Source: Streptomyces massasporeus (GTDB lineage Bacteria > Actinomycetota > Actinomycetes > Streptomycetales > Streptomycetaceae). From it: DNA of 64,000 bases. This document shows, in pieces, positions 30,026 through 39,873 of this stretch. The notes below the pieces were generated by a model, which did no database searches, had not been told where the DNA came from, and was given only the letters and a program-made list of their open reading frames with translations. The first letter of the stretch is position 1. Each line of letters begins with the position of its first letter. The position numbers were made by a program, and so were the translations under genes. The stretch is taken from contig NZ_BMSE01000017.1 in assembly GCF_014648995.1 (NCBI RefSeq), positions 62,001 to 126,000 on the forward strand, in the 5' to 3' direction.

Positions 30026-30669
30026 TTCGCCACCTCGAGGTCGGGTACGACCTTTCGCAGCTCGTCCGCCGAGAGGGCACCCGCGCGCAGCAGCAGCGGC
30101 ACCTCACGGGTCACGTCGACGATCGACGACGGCACGATGCCGGGGGTCGGGCCCCCGTCGAGGTAGACGGAGACGGAGTCGCCGAGCATCTCCTGCGCGG
30201 CGTCGCAGTCCTCCGGCGCCGGGTGGCCGGTCAGGTTGGCGGAGGAGACGGCCATGGGGCCGACCTCGGTGAGCAGCTCGATGGCGACCGGGTGCAGCGG
30301 CATGCGCACGGCGACCGTGCCACGGGTGTCCCCGAGATCCCACTGGAGGGACGGCTGGTGCCGGGCGACGAGCGTCAGCGCGCCCGGCCAGAAGGCGTCG
30401 ACCAGCTCCCAGGCCAGCTCGGAGAAGTCCGTGACCAGGCCGTGCAGCGTGTTCGGGGAGCCGATGAGGACGGGGGTGGGCATGTTGCGGCCCCGGCCCT
30501 TCGCGTCCAGCAGGTCGGCGACCGCCTCCGAGGAGAACGCGTCGGCGCCGATGCCGTACACCGTGTCCGTCGGCAGCACCACGAGCTCGCCACGGCGGAC
30601 GGCGGACGCTGCCTCGCGCAGACCGGTCACACGGTCGGTCGCGTCGTTGGTGTCGTATCGCCGTGCCAT
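30022..30669 (-). CDS. sua5: L-threonylcarbamoyladenylate synthase (Sua5/YrdC/TsaC)
   Basis: This 215-residue enzyme makes threonylcarbamoyl-AMP from threonine, bicarbonate and ATP, the first step of t6A37 tRNA modification. Motifs visible are VLPTDTVYGIGADAF near residue 32, the KGR loop and AVSSANLTGHPAP. It is the short form without the Sua5 C-terminal domain. The ATG at 30669 has a GAGGAGG site 10 bases upstream. It is downstream of prmC, as in Mycobacterium. Confidence 0.92.
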   Translation of the reverse strand: MARRYDTNDATDRVTGLREAASAVRRGELVVLPTDTVYGIGADAFSSEAVADLLDAKGRGRNMPTPVLIGSPNTLHGLVTDFSELAWELVDAFWPGALTLVARHQPSLQWDLGDTRGTVAVRMPLHPVAIELLTEVGPMAVSSANLTGHPAPEDCDAAQEMLGDSVSVYLDGGPTPGIVPSSIVDVTREVPLLLRAGALSADELRKVVPDLEVAN

Positions 30670-30739
30670 CTTTAGCTGGCCTCCTCGTACACGTGCTGCT
30701 GGGATGAAGTCCGCGAGGAACGCGGGGTGCCCGGTGTGC

Positions 30740-31621
30740 TCACGGCAGCGCCTTGCGGGCCGTGGCGAAGCGCGGGCGGTTGTTGAGGTCCGGGTGGTCG
30801 GCCGCGTCGGCCCAGCCCCGCTCCTCGGTGAAGATCCACGGCACCTGGCCGCCCTGGGTGTCCGCGTGCTCGACGACGACCACACCGCCCGGGCGCAGCA
30901 GCCGGTGCGCGGTGCGTTCCAGGCCGCGGATGAGGTCCAGGCCGTCCTCGCCGGAGAAGAGGGCCATGTCGGGGTCGTAGTCCCGTGCCTCGGGGGCGAC
31001 GTACTCCCACTCGGTGAGCGGGATGTACGGCGGGTTGGTGATGACCAGGTCGACCTGGCCGTCCAGGTCGGGGAAGGCGGTGAGGGCGTTGCCCTGCCGC
31101 AGGTCGACCCTGGACCCCTCGACGTTCTTGCGGGTCCACCGCAGGGCGTCCTCGGACAGTTCCACGGCGTGCACGCGCGAGCGCGGCACCTCCTGGGCGA
31201 GGGCCAGCGCGATGGCGCCGGAGCCGGTGCACAGGTCGACGATGCACGGCTCGACGACGTCCATGGCCCGTACGGCGTCTATGGCCCAGCCGACCACGGA
31301 CTCCGTCTCGGGCCGCGGCACGAACACCCCTGGCCCGACCTGGAGTTCCAGGTAGCGGAAGTAGGCGCGCCCGGTGATGTGCTGGAGCGGTTCGCGGGCC
31401 TCGCGGCGGGCGATGACCTCCCAGTAGCGGGCGTCGAAGTCGGAGTCCTTGACGGAATGCAGCTCGCCGCGCTTGACGCCGTGCACGAACGCGGCGAGCT
31501 CCTCCGCGTCGGTACGCGGCGAGGGCACGCCGGCGTCGGCGAGCCGCTGGGTGGCCTGGGCCACCTCCGCGAGCAGCACGCTGCGGGGGCTTGGGGGTCG
31601 CCCCCCAAATGACTGCTGCAC
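30740..31621 (-). CDS. prmC: Peptide chain release factor N5-glutamine methyltransferase
   Basis: This enzyme methylates the Gln of the GGQ motif in RF1/RF2 using SAM. Family landmarks are PRPETE, the SAM motif VDLCTGSGAIALALA and the catalytic NPPYIP. It directly follows prfA, which encodes its substrate. The GTG at 31621 has a good GGAGGA site, giving 293 residues. However, residues 1-14 (MQQSFGGRPPSPRS) are encoded by a repeat hairpin also present at atpA, and family homology begins at GTG 31579 (VLLAEVAQATQRL). Confidence 0.92.
   Translation of the reverse strand: MQQSFGGRPPSPRSVLLAEVAQATQRLADAGVPSPRTDAEELAAFVHGVKRGELHSVKDSDFDARYWEVIARREAREPLQHITGRAYFRYLELQVGPGVFVPRPETESVVGWAIDAVRAMDVVEPCIVDLCTGSGAIALALAQEVPRSRVHAVELSEDALRWTRKNVEGSRVDLRQGNALTAFPDLDGQVDLVITNPPYIPLTEWEYVAPEARDYDPDMALFSGEDGLDLIRGLERTAHRLLRPGGVVVVEHADTQGGQVPWIFTEERGWADAADHPDLNNRPRFATARKALP
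31582..31621 (-). repeat. Repeat hairpin at the prmC start
   Basis: Read leftward: GTGCAGCAGTCATTT, GGGGGGCGACCCCCA, AGCCCCCGCAGC. It is a relative of the element at 22982-23021, inserted between the prmC ribosome-binding site and the family-conserved start. Confidence 0.55.
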
Positions 31622-31674
31622 GCAAGTCCTCCGTATTACTCGTACGTGATCACTCGTACGTGCTCGTGCCTGCC

Positions 31675-32751
31675 TTACGCGGCCGCCAGCTTCGCCGCGG
31701 AGTCCGCGTCGACGCAGGCCTGGATCACCGCGTCGAGGTCGCCGTCCAGGACCTGGTCCAGGTTGTACGCCTTGAAGCCGACACGGTGGTCCGAGAGGCG
31801 GTTCTCCGGGAAGTTGTACGTGCGGATCTTCTCGGAGCGGTCGACGGTGCGGACCTGGCTGCGACGGGCGTCGGCGGCCTCCCGCTCCGCTTCCTCCTGC
31901 GCCGCTGCGAGCAGCCTGGAGCGCAGGATACGCATCGCCTGCTCCTTGTTCTGCAGCTGGCTCTTCTCGTTCTGGCAGGAGGCGACGACTCCGGTGGGAA
32001 GGTGCGTGATGCGCACGGCGGAATCGGTGGTGTTGACGGACTGGCCGCCGGGTCCGGAGGAGCGGTAGACGTCGATCCGCAGGTCGTTCATGTTGATCTC
32101 GACGTCGACCTCCTCGGCCTCGGGCGTGACGAGCACACCGGCCGCGGAGGTGTGGATACGGCCCTGGGACTCCGTCGCGGGCACGCGCTGCACGCGGTGC
32201 ACGCCGCCCTCGTACTTCAGCCGCGCCCAGACGCCCTGGCCGGGCTCGGTGGCCCCCTGGCCGCCCTTGGTCTTCACGGCGACCTGGACGTCCTTGTAGC
32301 CGCCCAGCTCGGACTCGGTGGCGTCGATGATCTCGGTCTTCCAGCCGACGCGCTCGGCGTAGCGCAGGTACATGCGCAGCAGGTCGCCGGCGAACAGCGC
32401 CGACTCGTCGCCGCCCGCGCCCGCCTTGATCTCGAGGATGACGTCCTTGTCGTCGCTGGGGTCGCGCGGGACGAGCAGGAGACGCAGCTTCTCCGTGAGC
32501 TCCTCGCGCTGCTGCTCCAGCTCCTTGACCTCGGCGGCGAAGTCGGGGTCGTCGGCGGCCAGTTCGCGCGCGGTCCCGATGTCGTCGCCCGTCTGCGTCC
32601 AGGAGCGGTAGGTGGCGACGATGGGGGTGAGCTCGGCGTAACGCTTGTTCAGCTTGCGCGCGTTGGCCTGGTCGGCGTGGACCGACGGGTCGGCGAGCTT
32701 CTTCTCCAGGTCGGCGTGCTCGGCGACGAGTTCCTCGACGGCCTCGAACAT
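31675..32751 (-). CDS. prfA: Peptide chain release factor 1
   Basis: This is the 358-residue class I release factor for UAA and UAG. The codon-reading PAT motif occurs in [15 protein letters not shown], and the peptidyl-hydrolysis GGQ motif in [15 protein letters not shown]. The ATG at 32751 ([12 protein letters not shown]) has AGGAG six bases upstream; the longer open frame is low-complexity noise. The prfA-prmC pair is a functional unit. Confidence 0.96.
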   Translation of the reverse strand: MFEAVEELVAEHADLEKKLADPSVHADQANARKLNKRYAELTPIVATYRSWTQTGDDIGTARELAADDPDFAAEVKELEQQREELTEKLRLLLVPRDPSDDKDVILEIKAGAGGDESALFAGDLLRMYLRYAERVGWKTEIIDATESELGGYKDVQVAVKTKGGQGATEPGQGVWARLKYEGGVHRVQRVPATESQGRIHTSAAGVLVTPEAEEVDVEINMNDLRIDVYRSSGPGGQSVNTTDSAVRITHLPTGVVASCQNEKSQLQNKEQAMRILRSRLLAAAQEEAEREAADARRSQVRTVDRSEKIRTYNFPENRLSDHRVGFKAYNLDQVLDGDLDAVIQACVDADSAAKLAAA

Positions 32752-32857
32752 CTTGGGCTCCTGTGTACGGACGGGTGTGAAGGGCGGGCGACCAAAAACG
32801 CCGGTCCCGGCGCGCCCGGTGAGGGGGCGCGGCCGTGGACCGGCGAATTGAGGCTCG

Positions 32858-33079
32858 CTACTTCTTGGAGCCGGCGGCCTTGCCGAAGCGGGCCTCGAAG
32901 CGGGCCACACGGCCACCGGTGTCGAGGATCTTCTGCTTGCCCGTGTAGAACGGGTGGCACTCGGAGCAGACATCGGCGCGGATGGTGCCGGACTCGATGG
33001 TGCTGCGGGTGGTGAACGACGCGCCACAGGTGCAGCTGACCTGCGTCTCGACGTACTCGGGGTGGATGTCGCGCTTCAA
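32858..33079 (-). CDS. rpmE: 50S ribosomal protein bL31, zinc-binding form
   Basis: This is the 73-residue ribosomal protein of the C+ type. Zinc ligands are Cys16, Cys18, Cys38 and Cys41 (CTC and CSEC). A zinc-free paralogue is usually present elsewhere and is made in zinc starvation. The ATG at 33079 follows AGGAGA-like sequence. It is 107 bp upstream of prfA, as in other actinobacteria. A 149-bp gap separates it from the LCP gene. Confidence 0.96.
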   Translation of the reverse strand: MKRDIHPEYVETQVSCTCGASFTTRSTIESGTIRADVCSECHPFYTGKQKILDTGGRVARFEARFGKAAGSKK

Positions 33080-33228
33080 GGTGTCTCCTAGGTTCGGGAG
33101 GGCGCCGGGTCGCTGACGCGGGGTGCGGGAGCGTGAACCGGAGCCGACGTACCAGTCTGCCAGGACTGGGGCCTACTCCCAAAACCGGGGGTTGTTGTGA
33201 TCTATTCCCCGCGGGCCGGCCCCGCCCC

Positions 33229-34365
33229 TCACGGGGCGGTCACGACCCCCTTGGCCTCACCTGTCGCCGATCCCGACGTCGCCGACTTCGGGATCGGCCT
33301 GTCGTTCTCCAGGGCCTTCCAGATCTGGTCGGCCTTCTTCTTCTGGAGGAGGACGCGGTTGGGGTCGGCCGGGTCGTAGGCCACCGGCATCGTGATCATG
33401 TGCATGTTGGACGGGCTGATGCCCTTGAGCCCGTTCGCGAAGGACGCGAGCTTGTTGACCGAGCCGAGGTCGGAGTCGGCCGTCACCGTCTTGGTCGCGG
33501 TTTCCGCGAGGTCGAGCAGCTTCTTCGGGTTCGAGAAGACGCCGACGTCCTTGATCTGGTTGACCAGGGCCTTGATGAAGGCCTGCTGGAGCTGGATGCG
33601 GCCCAGGTCGGAGCCGTCGCCGACGCCGTGTCTGGTGCGGACCAGGCCGAGGGCCTGCTTGCCGTCGAGCGTGTGGGTGCCGGCCTTGAGCTTCAGATGA
33701 CTGTCGGGGTCGTCGATGCTCTTGGTCGTGGTGATCTCGACGCCGCCGAGGTCGTCGATGAGTTTCTGGAAGCCCGCGAAGTCGACCTCGAGGTAGTGGT
33801 CCATGCGCAGGTCGGTGATCGACTCGACGGTCTTCACGGCGCAGGCGGCCCCGCCGGTGGAGTACGCGGAGTTGAACATCGCGTTCTGCGCGGCGGGGTG
33901 CTCGTCGCCCTGGGTGTCCGTGCAGGCGGGCCGGTCGATGAGGGTGTCGCGCGGGATCGAGACCACGCTGGCCTTCTTGTGACCCTTGTAGATGTGCACG
34001 ATCATCGCCGTGTCGGAGCGGGCGCTGCCGTCGTCGGTGCCGCCGCCGAGCTTCTTGTTGCTGCCGGAGCGGGTGTCCGAGCCGAGGACCAGGATGTTCT
34101 CCGAGCCGTTGTCGGCCTTCTTGGGCCGGTCCGTGCCGAGGGCCTGGTCGATGTCGACGCTCTTGAGGTTGCCGTTGAGCTTGAAGTACAGGTACCCGGC
34201 GCCGGCGCCGCCCACCACGACGATGCCCGCGGCGGTCCAGGCCGTGATCATCAAGCCCTTGCGTCGCCGCTGGGGCTTGCGGCGCTTGCCCTTGCCGCGG
34301 TGACGTGCTCCGTTGGTGCCGGTATCGCCCGGTATACCCGGACCCGGTGTGCTCTCGGCAGACAT
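33229..34365 (-). CDS. LytR-CpsA-Psr (LCP) family glycopolymer ligase
   Basis: This is a 378-residue type II membrane protein. The basic cytoplasmic start (KRRKPQRRRKG) is followed by one membrane helix (MITAWTAAGIVVVGGAGAGYLYF) and an extracytoplasmic LCP domain. Conserved residues visible are LGSDTRSG, ARSDTAMIVHI, VSIPRDTLI and LVRTRHGVGDGSDLGRIQLQQ. LCP enzymes move teichoic acid or other glycopolymers from lipid carrier to peptidoglycan, which fits the nearby wecA-like gene. A short CCGCCCC/GGGGCGG hairpin overlaps its stop. Confidence 0.92.
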   Translation of the reverse strand: MSAESTPGPGIPGDTGTNGARHRGKGKRRKPQRRRKGLMITAWTAAGIVVVGGAGAGYLYFKLNGNLKSVDIDQALGTDRPKKADNGSENILVLGSDTRSGSNKKLGGGTDDGSARSDTAMIVHIYKGHKKASVVSIPRDTLIDRPACTDTQGDEHPAAQNAMFNSAYSTGGAACAVKTVESITDLRMDHYLEVDFAGFQKLIDDLGGVEITTTKSIDDPDSHLKLKAGTHTLDGKQALGLVRTRHGVGDGSDLGRIQLQQAFIKALVNQIKDVGVFSNPKKLLDLAETATKTVTADSDLGSVNKLASFANGLKGISPSNMHMITMPVAYDPADPNRVLLQKKKADQIWKALENDRPIPKSATSGSATGEAKGVVTAP

Positions 34366-34497
34366 GTACTCCTCAGCTCTTCTACGGTCGGTTACCCCCT
34401 GCGGTCAGTGCCAGGCGTGGCCGGAGAAGACCCTTCCTCGCACCATCGTCGCCCCACCTGGTCAGACGGGGAAACTCGGGAAAGGGTTGCACAACGG

Positions 34498-34530
34498 ACT
34501 GTGCCCACCGCGTGCGGCGGTGGGCACAGT
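34498..34530 (-). terminator. Stem-loop terminator of the protease gene
   Basis: The 14-bp arms 34498-34511 and 34517-34530 (ACTGTGCCCACCGC and complement) enclose a 5-base loop, 43 bp past the protease stop. Confidence 0.7.
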
Positions 34531-34572
34531 GCGTGTTCGTCACAGCGGGGTGAGCCTCGCTCACCTGCGGTT

Positions 34573-36360
34573 TCAGCCGAAGATGTCGTACTGCTTGAAA
34601 TCGGTGCCGACGGACTTCCTTGTGGCAAAGATCTCGCTCGTCCCCTTGCCGGTGCCCGCGTACAGGTAGAGCGTGCCCCCGGGGGTGCGGGCCAGGAAGT
34701 CGGCCTTGCCGTCGCCGGTGACGTCGCCGGGCGCGTCGAAGGCGTTGTAGCCGTCCCACGTGCGCACCTTGACCCGGGCCGAGAAGGCGCCCGAGCCGGC
34801 CTTGCCGGTGCCCTTGTAGAGGTAGAGGTAGCTGCCCGACGTGCTGCGGGCGATCAGGTCGGTCTTGCCGTCCCCGTTGAAGTCGCCCTTGCCGCGCACG
34901 GAGTTGTACTGGTTCCAGCCGGAGCCGACCTTCACGCGGGACGCGAAGGTGCCGTTGCCCTTGCCCGGGTAGATCCACAGGACGCCCGCGGAGTCGACCG
35001 AGAGCAGGTCGGGCAGGTAGTCGCCGGTGACGTCACCGGGGGTGATGATCCGGGTGCGGGTCTTCCAGTTGTCGGCGATCTGCTTGGTGGTGCCCGTACG
35101 GCCGGATGCCCAGAAGACGTCGCCGTCACTGCTGCGCCGGTAGACGAGGTCCTGGTAACCGTCGCGGTCGAGGTCCGTCTGCAGGACGACGTTCACGCCG
35201 TTCCAGTTGCCCCAGGACTGGCGGGCGGCGAACGACGTGCCCGTGGAGTCCTTGGAGTAGCCGGTCTTGGTGGAGGCGTTGCGCACCCACAGGTCGGCCT
35301 TGCTGTCGCCGCTGAGGTTGGCGTCGTCGACACGCGGGTAGGCGGCGCCGACGTACGTGCTGACCTTGCTGAAGACGCTGTAGGCGCCCTTGGCGACGCA
35401 GTCGGTGACGCCCCAGGACACGACACCGACAATCCGGTTGTTCACGACCAGGGGACCGCCGGAGTCGCCGTTGCACGCCGAGACGGTGCCGGCGTCGCTG
35501 CCGGTGGCGGGCTTGCCCGCGCAGACCATGTGGCCCTTGACGTAGTCCCTGCCGTACGCGCCGGAGCAGGTCGTGTCGGACTGCATGGGCAGCGTGGCGG
35601 TCTTCAGCGTCTCGGAGATGTCGTCGCTGGTGGAGCTGGTGCGGCCCCAGCCGTAGACCTTGGCGCTGACCCCGGCCTTGTACGACGCGGTGTCACCGGA
35701 CGTCGTCATCCGGATCGGCGTGGCCTTGACCGGTGTGTCGAGCGTCAGTACCGCGATGTCGTTGTCGATGGTCGTCGGGTTGTACGACGGGTGGTTCCAC
35801 TGCCGCCAGACCGCCGTGGCGGTACCGCCGTGCAGGTCGGTGCCGTTGTCCGAGGGCAGCTTGGAAGTGCCGGTGACGACGGCGCCGTTGGCGTTCCAGT
35901 TGTAGCCCTTGACGCAGTGCGCGGCGGTGAGGATCTTCGTCGGCGCGACGACGGCGCCGCCGCAGAAGAAGCCGATGTCGTCGCCGGTGCTGGAGGTGCC
36001 CCGGTCGTCGAAGTAGAGGAGCTGCGCCATCCACGGGGCCGTGCTGATGGTGGTCTCGTTGCCGCCGATGACCTTCGGGTCGATGCTGCCGGCGACGGTG
36101 CCCGCGGTGAGCGCGGCCTTGCTCGTCTTTCCGGCGACGTCGTCACCGGCCATGGCGCCCGCGACGCGCTTCTCCAGCTCGGCGGACGACGGCGAGTCGG
36201 CGGCGGGCCTGACCTTCGGCTCCGGCAGCGGGGTGGTCGCACCGGCGGAGGTCGTCAGCAGCGCGCCGGCCACGGCGGCGGCGACACCGGCCGCGGCGAC
36301 GGGCAGTGCTATGCGTATCCGGCGTCTGTGCCGACCGCCCCCGGGCATGGGTGTACCCAC
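34573..36360 (-). CDS. Secreted trypsin-like serine protease with FG-GAP repeats
   Basis: This is a 595-residue exported protein. A signal peptide (RRRIRIALPVAAAGVAAAVAGALL, ending near residue 41) is followed by a propeptide-like region. An S1 domain starts near IGGNETTISTAPWMAQ, with His in LTAAHCVKG, Asp in IDNDIAVLTL and Ser in CNGDSGGPLV. From about residue 345 come VCBS/FG-GAP-type repeats with calcium-binding loops (DLDRDGYQDL, DVTGDYLPDL, DFNGDGKTDL, DVTGDGKADF). These probably bind protein or carbohydrate. The GTG at 36360 has a GAGGGGGG site. The target is unknown. Confidence 0.88.
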   Translation of the reverse strand: MGTPMPGGGRHRRRIRIALPVAAAGVAAAVAGALLTTSAGATTPLPEPKVRPAADSPSSAELEKRVAGAMAGDDVAGKTSKAALTAGTVAGSIDPKVIGGNETTISTAPWMAQLLYFDDRGTSSTGDDIGFFCGGAVVAPTKILTAAHCVKGYNWNANGAVVTGTSKLPSDNGTDLHGGTATAVWRQWNHPSYNPTTIDNDIAVLTLDTPVKATPIRMTTSGDTASYKAGVSAKVYGWGRTSSTSDDISETLKTATLPMQSDTTCSGAYGRDYVKGHMVCAGKPATGSDAGTVSACNGDSGGPLVVNNRIVGVVSWGVTDCVAKGAYSVFSKVSTYVGAAYPRVDDANLSGDSKADLWVRNASTKTGYSKDSTGTSFAARQSWGNWNGVNVVLQTDLDRDGYQDLVYRRSSDGDVFWASGRTGTTKQIADNWKTRTRIITPGDVTGDYLPDLLSVDSAGVLWIYPGKGNGTFASRVKVGSGWNQYNSVRGKGDFNGDGKTDLIARSTSGSYLYLYKGTGKAGSGAFSARVKVRTWDGYNAFDAPGDVTGDGKADFLARTPGGTLYLYAGTGKGTSEIFATRKSVGTDFKQYDIFG

Positions 36361-36424
36361 GTATGTCCCCCCTCGGGATCACAAGTTCGAAGAGAGCGTG
36401 ATCCTACCCGCACACGAACACCAC

Positions 36425-36458
36425 AGAGGGCCGCCCCCGGTTCGGGGAACGGCCCTCT
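36425..36458 (-). terminator. Intrinsic stem-loop behind rho
   Basis: AGAGGGCCG (36425-36433) pairs with its complement (36450-36458), and the intervening CCCCCGGTTCGGGG pairs internally. It lies 28 bp past the rho stop, so rho itself ends at an intrinsic-type hairpin. Confidence 0.75.
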
Positions 36459-36486
36459 TGTGCAGTGCTTACTCGGTCGACCTGCC

Positions 36487-38541
36487 TCAGTCGCCGTTGC
36501 CCGGCGTCGGAGTGGTCTTCTGGATCTGCATCAGGAACTCGGCGTTCGACTTCGTCTGCTTCATCTTGTCGAGAAGCAGCTCCACCGCCTGCTGCTGGTC
36601 GAGCGCGTGCAGCACCCGGCGCAGCTTCCAGACGATGGCGAGCTCGTCGGGGGCGAGCAGGATCTCTTCCTTGCGGGTGCCGGACGCGTCGACGTCCACC
36701 GCCGGGAAGATGCGCTTGTCGGCGAGCTTCCGGTCGAGCTTCAGCTCGGCGTTGCCGGTGCCCTTGAACTCCTCGAAGATCACCTCGTCCATGCGGGACC
36801 CGGTGTCCACCAGGGCGGTGGCGAGGATCGTCAGCGAGCCGCCGTCCTCGATGTTGCGGGCCGCACCGAAGAAGCGCTTCGGCGGGTACAGCGCCGTCGA
36901 GTCGACACCACCGGACAGGATGCGGCCGGAGGCCGGGGCGGCGAGGTTGTACGCGCGGCCCAGACGGGTGATCGAGTCGAGCAGGACGACCACGTCGTGC
37001 CCCAGCTCCACCAGGCGCTTGGCGCGCTCGATGGCCAGCTCGGCGACGGTGGTGTGGTCCTCGGCCGGGCGGTCGAAGGTCGAGGAGATGACCTCGCCCT
37101 TCACCGACCGCTGCATGTCGGTGACCTCTTCCGGACGCTCGTCGACGAGGACGACCATCAGGTGGCACTCGGGGTTGTTGTGGGTGATCGCGTTGGCGAT
37201 CGCCTGCATGATCATGGTCTTGCCGGTCTTCGGCGGGGCCACGATCAGACCACGCTGGCCCTTACCGATCGGCGCGACGAGGTCGATGATGCGGGTGGTG
37301 AGGACGCCCGGGTCCGTCTCCAGACGGAGCCGGTCCTGCGGGTACAGCGGCGTCAGCTTGTTGAACTCCGGCCGCCCGCGGCCCGATTCGGGCGCCATGC
37401 CGTTGACGGAGTCGAGCCGCACCAGCGCGTTGAACTTCTCGCGCCGCTCGCCGTCCTTGGGCTGGCGCACGGCACCGGTGACGTGGTCACCCTTGCGCAG
37501 GCCGTTCTTGCGGACCTGGGCGAGGGAGACGTACACGTCGTTCGGGCCGGGCAGGTAGCCCGACGTGCGGATGAACGCGTAGTTGTCGAGGATGTCCAGG
37601 ATGCCCGCGACGGGGATCAGGACGTCGTCCTCGGTGATCTGCGGCTCCTGGACGTCGTCACGGCCGCGACGGCCCCGGCGGTCGCGGTAGCGCCCGCGAC
37701 GGCCACGACGCCCGCCCTCGAAGTCGTCGTCGTCCTGCTGCTGCTGGCCACGGTCCTGGCGGCCGCCGCCCTGACTCTGCTGCTGGCCGCGCTGGCCGCC
37801 GCCGCCCTGCTGATCGTCGCCCTTGCCACCACGGCGGTCACGGTCCCGGTCACGGTCGCGGTCCCGGTCACGGTCCCGGCCACGGCGGTCGCGACGACGG
37901 CCCTCGCCGCCGTCACCGGCGTCGGACTTGGCGTCGTTGCCCTGGGACTGCTGCTGCGACTGCGCGGACGTCTCGGCCTTGGTGTCGTTCTTCGCCTCGG
38001 CGACGATGGTCTCCGCGGCAGCGGAAGCCGGGGCTCCGGCTTCGGCGGTGGCCCGGCGACGGCGGCGCTCGGGCGCCTCGTCTCCCCCGTCGCGGGAGGG
38101 GCCGCCGGCCGGCTGGCCGGGGATCTCGATCTGCTGCTGGGCCACGGCCTTGTCGGCCTTGTCCGCGGGGGCCTGGGAGGCCTCCTTCGCGTCCGCCTTC
38201 TTGTCCGCCTTCTCGGCGTTGTCGCCCGTACGGGTCCGCGAGGTGGCGCGGCGCTTGGGCTTGGTCTCGGCGGGCGCGTCGGCCTTCGCTGCCGGAGCGG
38301 CGCCGCCGGACGCCTGTGCCTCCTTGATGACCTCGATCAGCTGGCTCTTGCGCATACGCGCGGTGCCCCTGATGCCGAGGCCGGATGCGACCTGCTGCAG
38401 TTCGGCCAGCACCATGCCCTCGAGGCCGGTACCGCGGCGCCGCCGGGAGCCGGCACCGGTGGCAGGCGCGGAGGCGTCCGTGGCGGGCGCGGCAGCGGTC
38501 TCCTCGACACGTGCGCCCATCAGATCGGTGGTGTCGCTCAC
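36487..38541 (-). CDS. rho: Transcription termination factor Rho
   Basis: This is a 684-residue hexameric RNA helicase. An N-terminal SAP-like helix-extension-helix ([15 protein letters not shown]) precedes an insertion of about 230 residues rich in Arg, Asp, Gln and Gly (RDRDRDRD runs). This is typical of high-GC actinobacterial Rho and extends RNA binding. The primary RNA-binding domain ([18 protein letters not shown]) and the ATPase core with Walker [10 protein letters not shown] and Q-loop follow. The GTG start has a GGAAGGA site. The gene precedes the protease and rpmE genes and follows thrB, as in Mycobacterium. Confidence 0.95.
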   Translation of the reverse strand: MSDTTDLMGARVEETAAAPATDASAPATGAGSRRRRGTGLEGMVLAELQQVASGLGIRGTARMRKSQLIEVIKEAQASGGAAPAAKADAPAETKPKRRATSRTRTGDNAEKADKKADAKEASQAPADKADKAVAQQQIEIPGQPAGGPSRDGGDEAPERRRRRATAEAGAPASAAAETIVAEAKNDTKAETSAQSQQQSQGNDAKSDAGDGGEGRRRDRRGRDRDRDRDRDRDRDRRGGKGDDQQGGGGQRGQQQSQGGGRQDRGQQQQDDDDFEGGRRGRRGRYRDRRGRRGRDDVQEPQITEDDVLIPVAGILDILDNYAFIRTSGYLPGPNDVYVSLAQVRKNGLRKGDHVTGAVRQPKDGERREKFNALVRLDSVNGMAPESGRGRPEFNKLTPLYPQDRLRLETDPGVLTTRIIDLVAPIGKGQRGLIVAPPKTGKTMIMQAIANAITHNNPECHLMVVLVDERPEEVTDMQRSVKGEVISSTFDRPAEDHTTVAELAIERAKRLVELGHDVVVLLDSITRLGRAYNLAAPASGRILSGGVDSTALYPPKRFFGAARNIEDGGSLTILATALVDTGSRMDEVIFEEFKGTGNAELKLDRKLADKRIFPAVDVDASGTRKEEILLAPDELAIVWKLRRVLHALDQQQAVELLLDKMKQTKSNAEFLMQIQKTTPTPGNGD
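37626..37900. repeat. Low-complexity coding repeat in the Rho insertion
   Basis: CGGTCACGGTCC and related 6- and 12-bp units are repeated, most regularly at about 37836-37884. They encode Arg-Asp dipeptides of the Rho insertion on the minus strand. It is a slippage-prone coding tract, not a CRISPR array. Confidence 0.75.
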
Positions 38542-38943
38542 GAAGGGTCCTTCCCTGGAGCGGACGTCGGCCTGTCTGGCTCGGCGACCGGTTGTGCTGT
38601 CCGACTTCGGTCCGTGTGGTGTGAACCGTGCCGGGGCGGTGGTCCGCCTAAGCGGCGGAGGAATCTGGTGATGGCGCTTCCTTGAGCCGTGGCACCCAGT
38701 GTCAGTGTCACGCGGCGTGGTCGCACCGGTTCCGGAGCATGCCCTGCGCCCCGCTCAGTGCCCTTGTACGGCGTACGGTCCGACGTACAGAACACAGTGC
38801 GGCTTGGGGGGCTCCCGGAAGAATGTCTGTCCCGGACGGGGACACAAGGCACCTCGCCATGGTGGGGTCGGGTGCAGACTTGAGGTTAACACTACCGGAT
38901 CCAACAAACATTCCCCCTCTCGAAATCCGGCAACCGCGCCGTT
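38542..38943 (-). promoter_or_regulatory. Long untranslated leader and promoter region of rho
   Basis: This 402-bp region has no credible gene. At its upstream end the leftward strand reads TTGTTGGATCCGGTAGTGTT (about 38890-38909), with a TAGTGT -10-like box. If this is the promoter, the rho leader would be more than 300 nt. Long leaders allow Rho autoregulation in other bacteria; that it does so here is inference. Confidence 0.4.
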
Positions 38944-39873
38944 TCAGATGTCACCGGAGGCGGCGAGCGGCAGCACGCTCGCGCCCTGCTGATCGAGGCG
39001 CAGCCGGTTCGCGGCCCATTCCGCGCCCGCCAGGGCCTCGACCTTGTCCGCGGTCTCCGCGTCGGCCAGGGCCATGACCGTGGGTCCGGCCCCGGAGATC
39101 ACCGCGGGGATGCCGTCGCCCCGCAGCCGCTCCACCAGTGCCGCGCTCTCGGGCATGGCCGGTGCGCGGTACTCCTGGTGCAGACGGTCCTCGGTGGCGG
39201 GCAGCAGCAGCTCCGGGCGGCGCGTCATGGCTTCGACGAGCAGGGCGGCCCGGCCCGCGTTGGTGGCTGCGTCGACGTGCGGAACGGTGCGCGGGAGCAG
39301 GCCGCGCGCCGTCTCGGTCAGGACCGGCTTCCCGGGGACGAAAACCACCGGAACGATGGAATCGGCGGGGTCCATCCTGATCGCGCGGGCGGCGCCGGCC
39401 TCCATCCAGGACAGCGTGAAGCCGCCGAGCAGGCACGCCGCGACGTTGTCGGGGTGGCCCTCGATCTCGGTGGCGAGCTCCAGCAGCGCCGTGTCGTCGA
39501 GCTTGGCGTCGGCCCCTATGGTGACGGCGCGGGCGGCGACGATCCCGGCGCAGATGGCGGCCGAGGAGGAGCCGAGGCCCCGGCCGTGCGGAATGCGGTT
39601 GGCGCAGACGATTTCCAGACCGCGCGGCTGTCCGCCCAGCAGGTCGAAGGCGGTGCGCAGGGAACGCACGAGAAGGTGCTGCTCGTCGCGCGGGAGCGTC
39701 TCGCTTCCCTCACCCGCGATGTCGATGTGCAGCCCGGAGTCGGCCACCCGGACGACCACGTCGTCGTACAAGCCCAGCGCGAGGCCGAGGGCGTCGAAGC
39801 CCGGGCCGAGGTTGGCGCTGGTGGCGGGGACGCGCACCCGGACGGCGGCGGCGCGGAACGCTGGACCGGCCAT
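38944..39873 (-). CDS. thrB: Homoserine kinase
   Basis: This 309-residue GHMP-family kinase phosphorylates homoserine with ATP. Motifs are VRVPATSANLGPGFDALG at the N-terminus, the nucleotide loop IPHGRGLGSSSAAICAG and the C-terminal GAGPTVMAL. The ATG at 39873 (MAGPAFRAAAVRV) fits homology; AAGGAG lies about 12 bases upstream, slightly far. It is separated from thrC by 342 bp, which is unusual for a coupled pathway. Confidence 0.95.
   Translation of the reverse strand: MAGPAFRAAAVRVRVPATSANLGPGFDALGLALGLYDDVVVRVADSGLHIDIAGEGSETLPRDEQHLLVRSLRTAFDLLGGQPRGLEIVCANRIPHGRGLGSSSAAICAGIVAARAVTIGADAKLDDTALLELATEIEGHPDNVAACLLGGFTLSWMEAGAARAIRMDPADSIVPVVFVPGKPVLTETARGLLPRTVPHVDAATNAGRAALLVEAMTRRPELLLPATEDRLHQEYRAPAMPESAALVERLRGDGIPAVISGAGPTVMALADAETADKVEALAGAEWAANRLRLDQQGASVLPLAASGDI

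Noticed and set aside
33080-33228. SigR-type promoter for rpmE
   Set aside because: A GGAGT box is present but no GTT at the required 18-19-bp spacing.
37626-37900. CRISPR-like regular repeats
   Set aside because: The units are 6-12 bp without spacers and encode Arg-Asp dipeptides of Rho.
33133-38685. Rightward open frame of about 1850 codons opposite the LCP, protease and rho genes
   Set aside because: It is antisense to three clear genes, so its length reflects the absence of stop codons in GC-rich antisense DNA.
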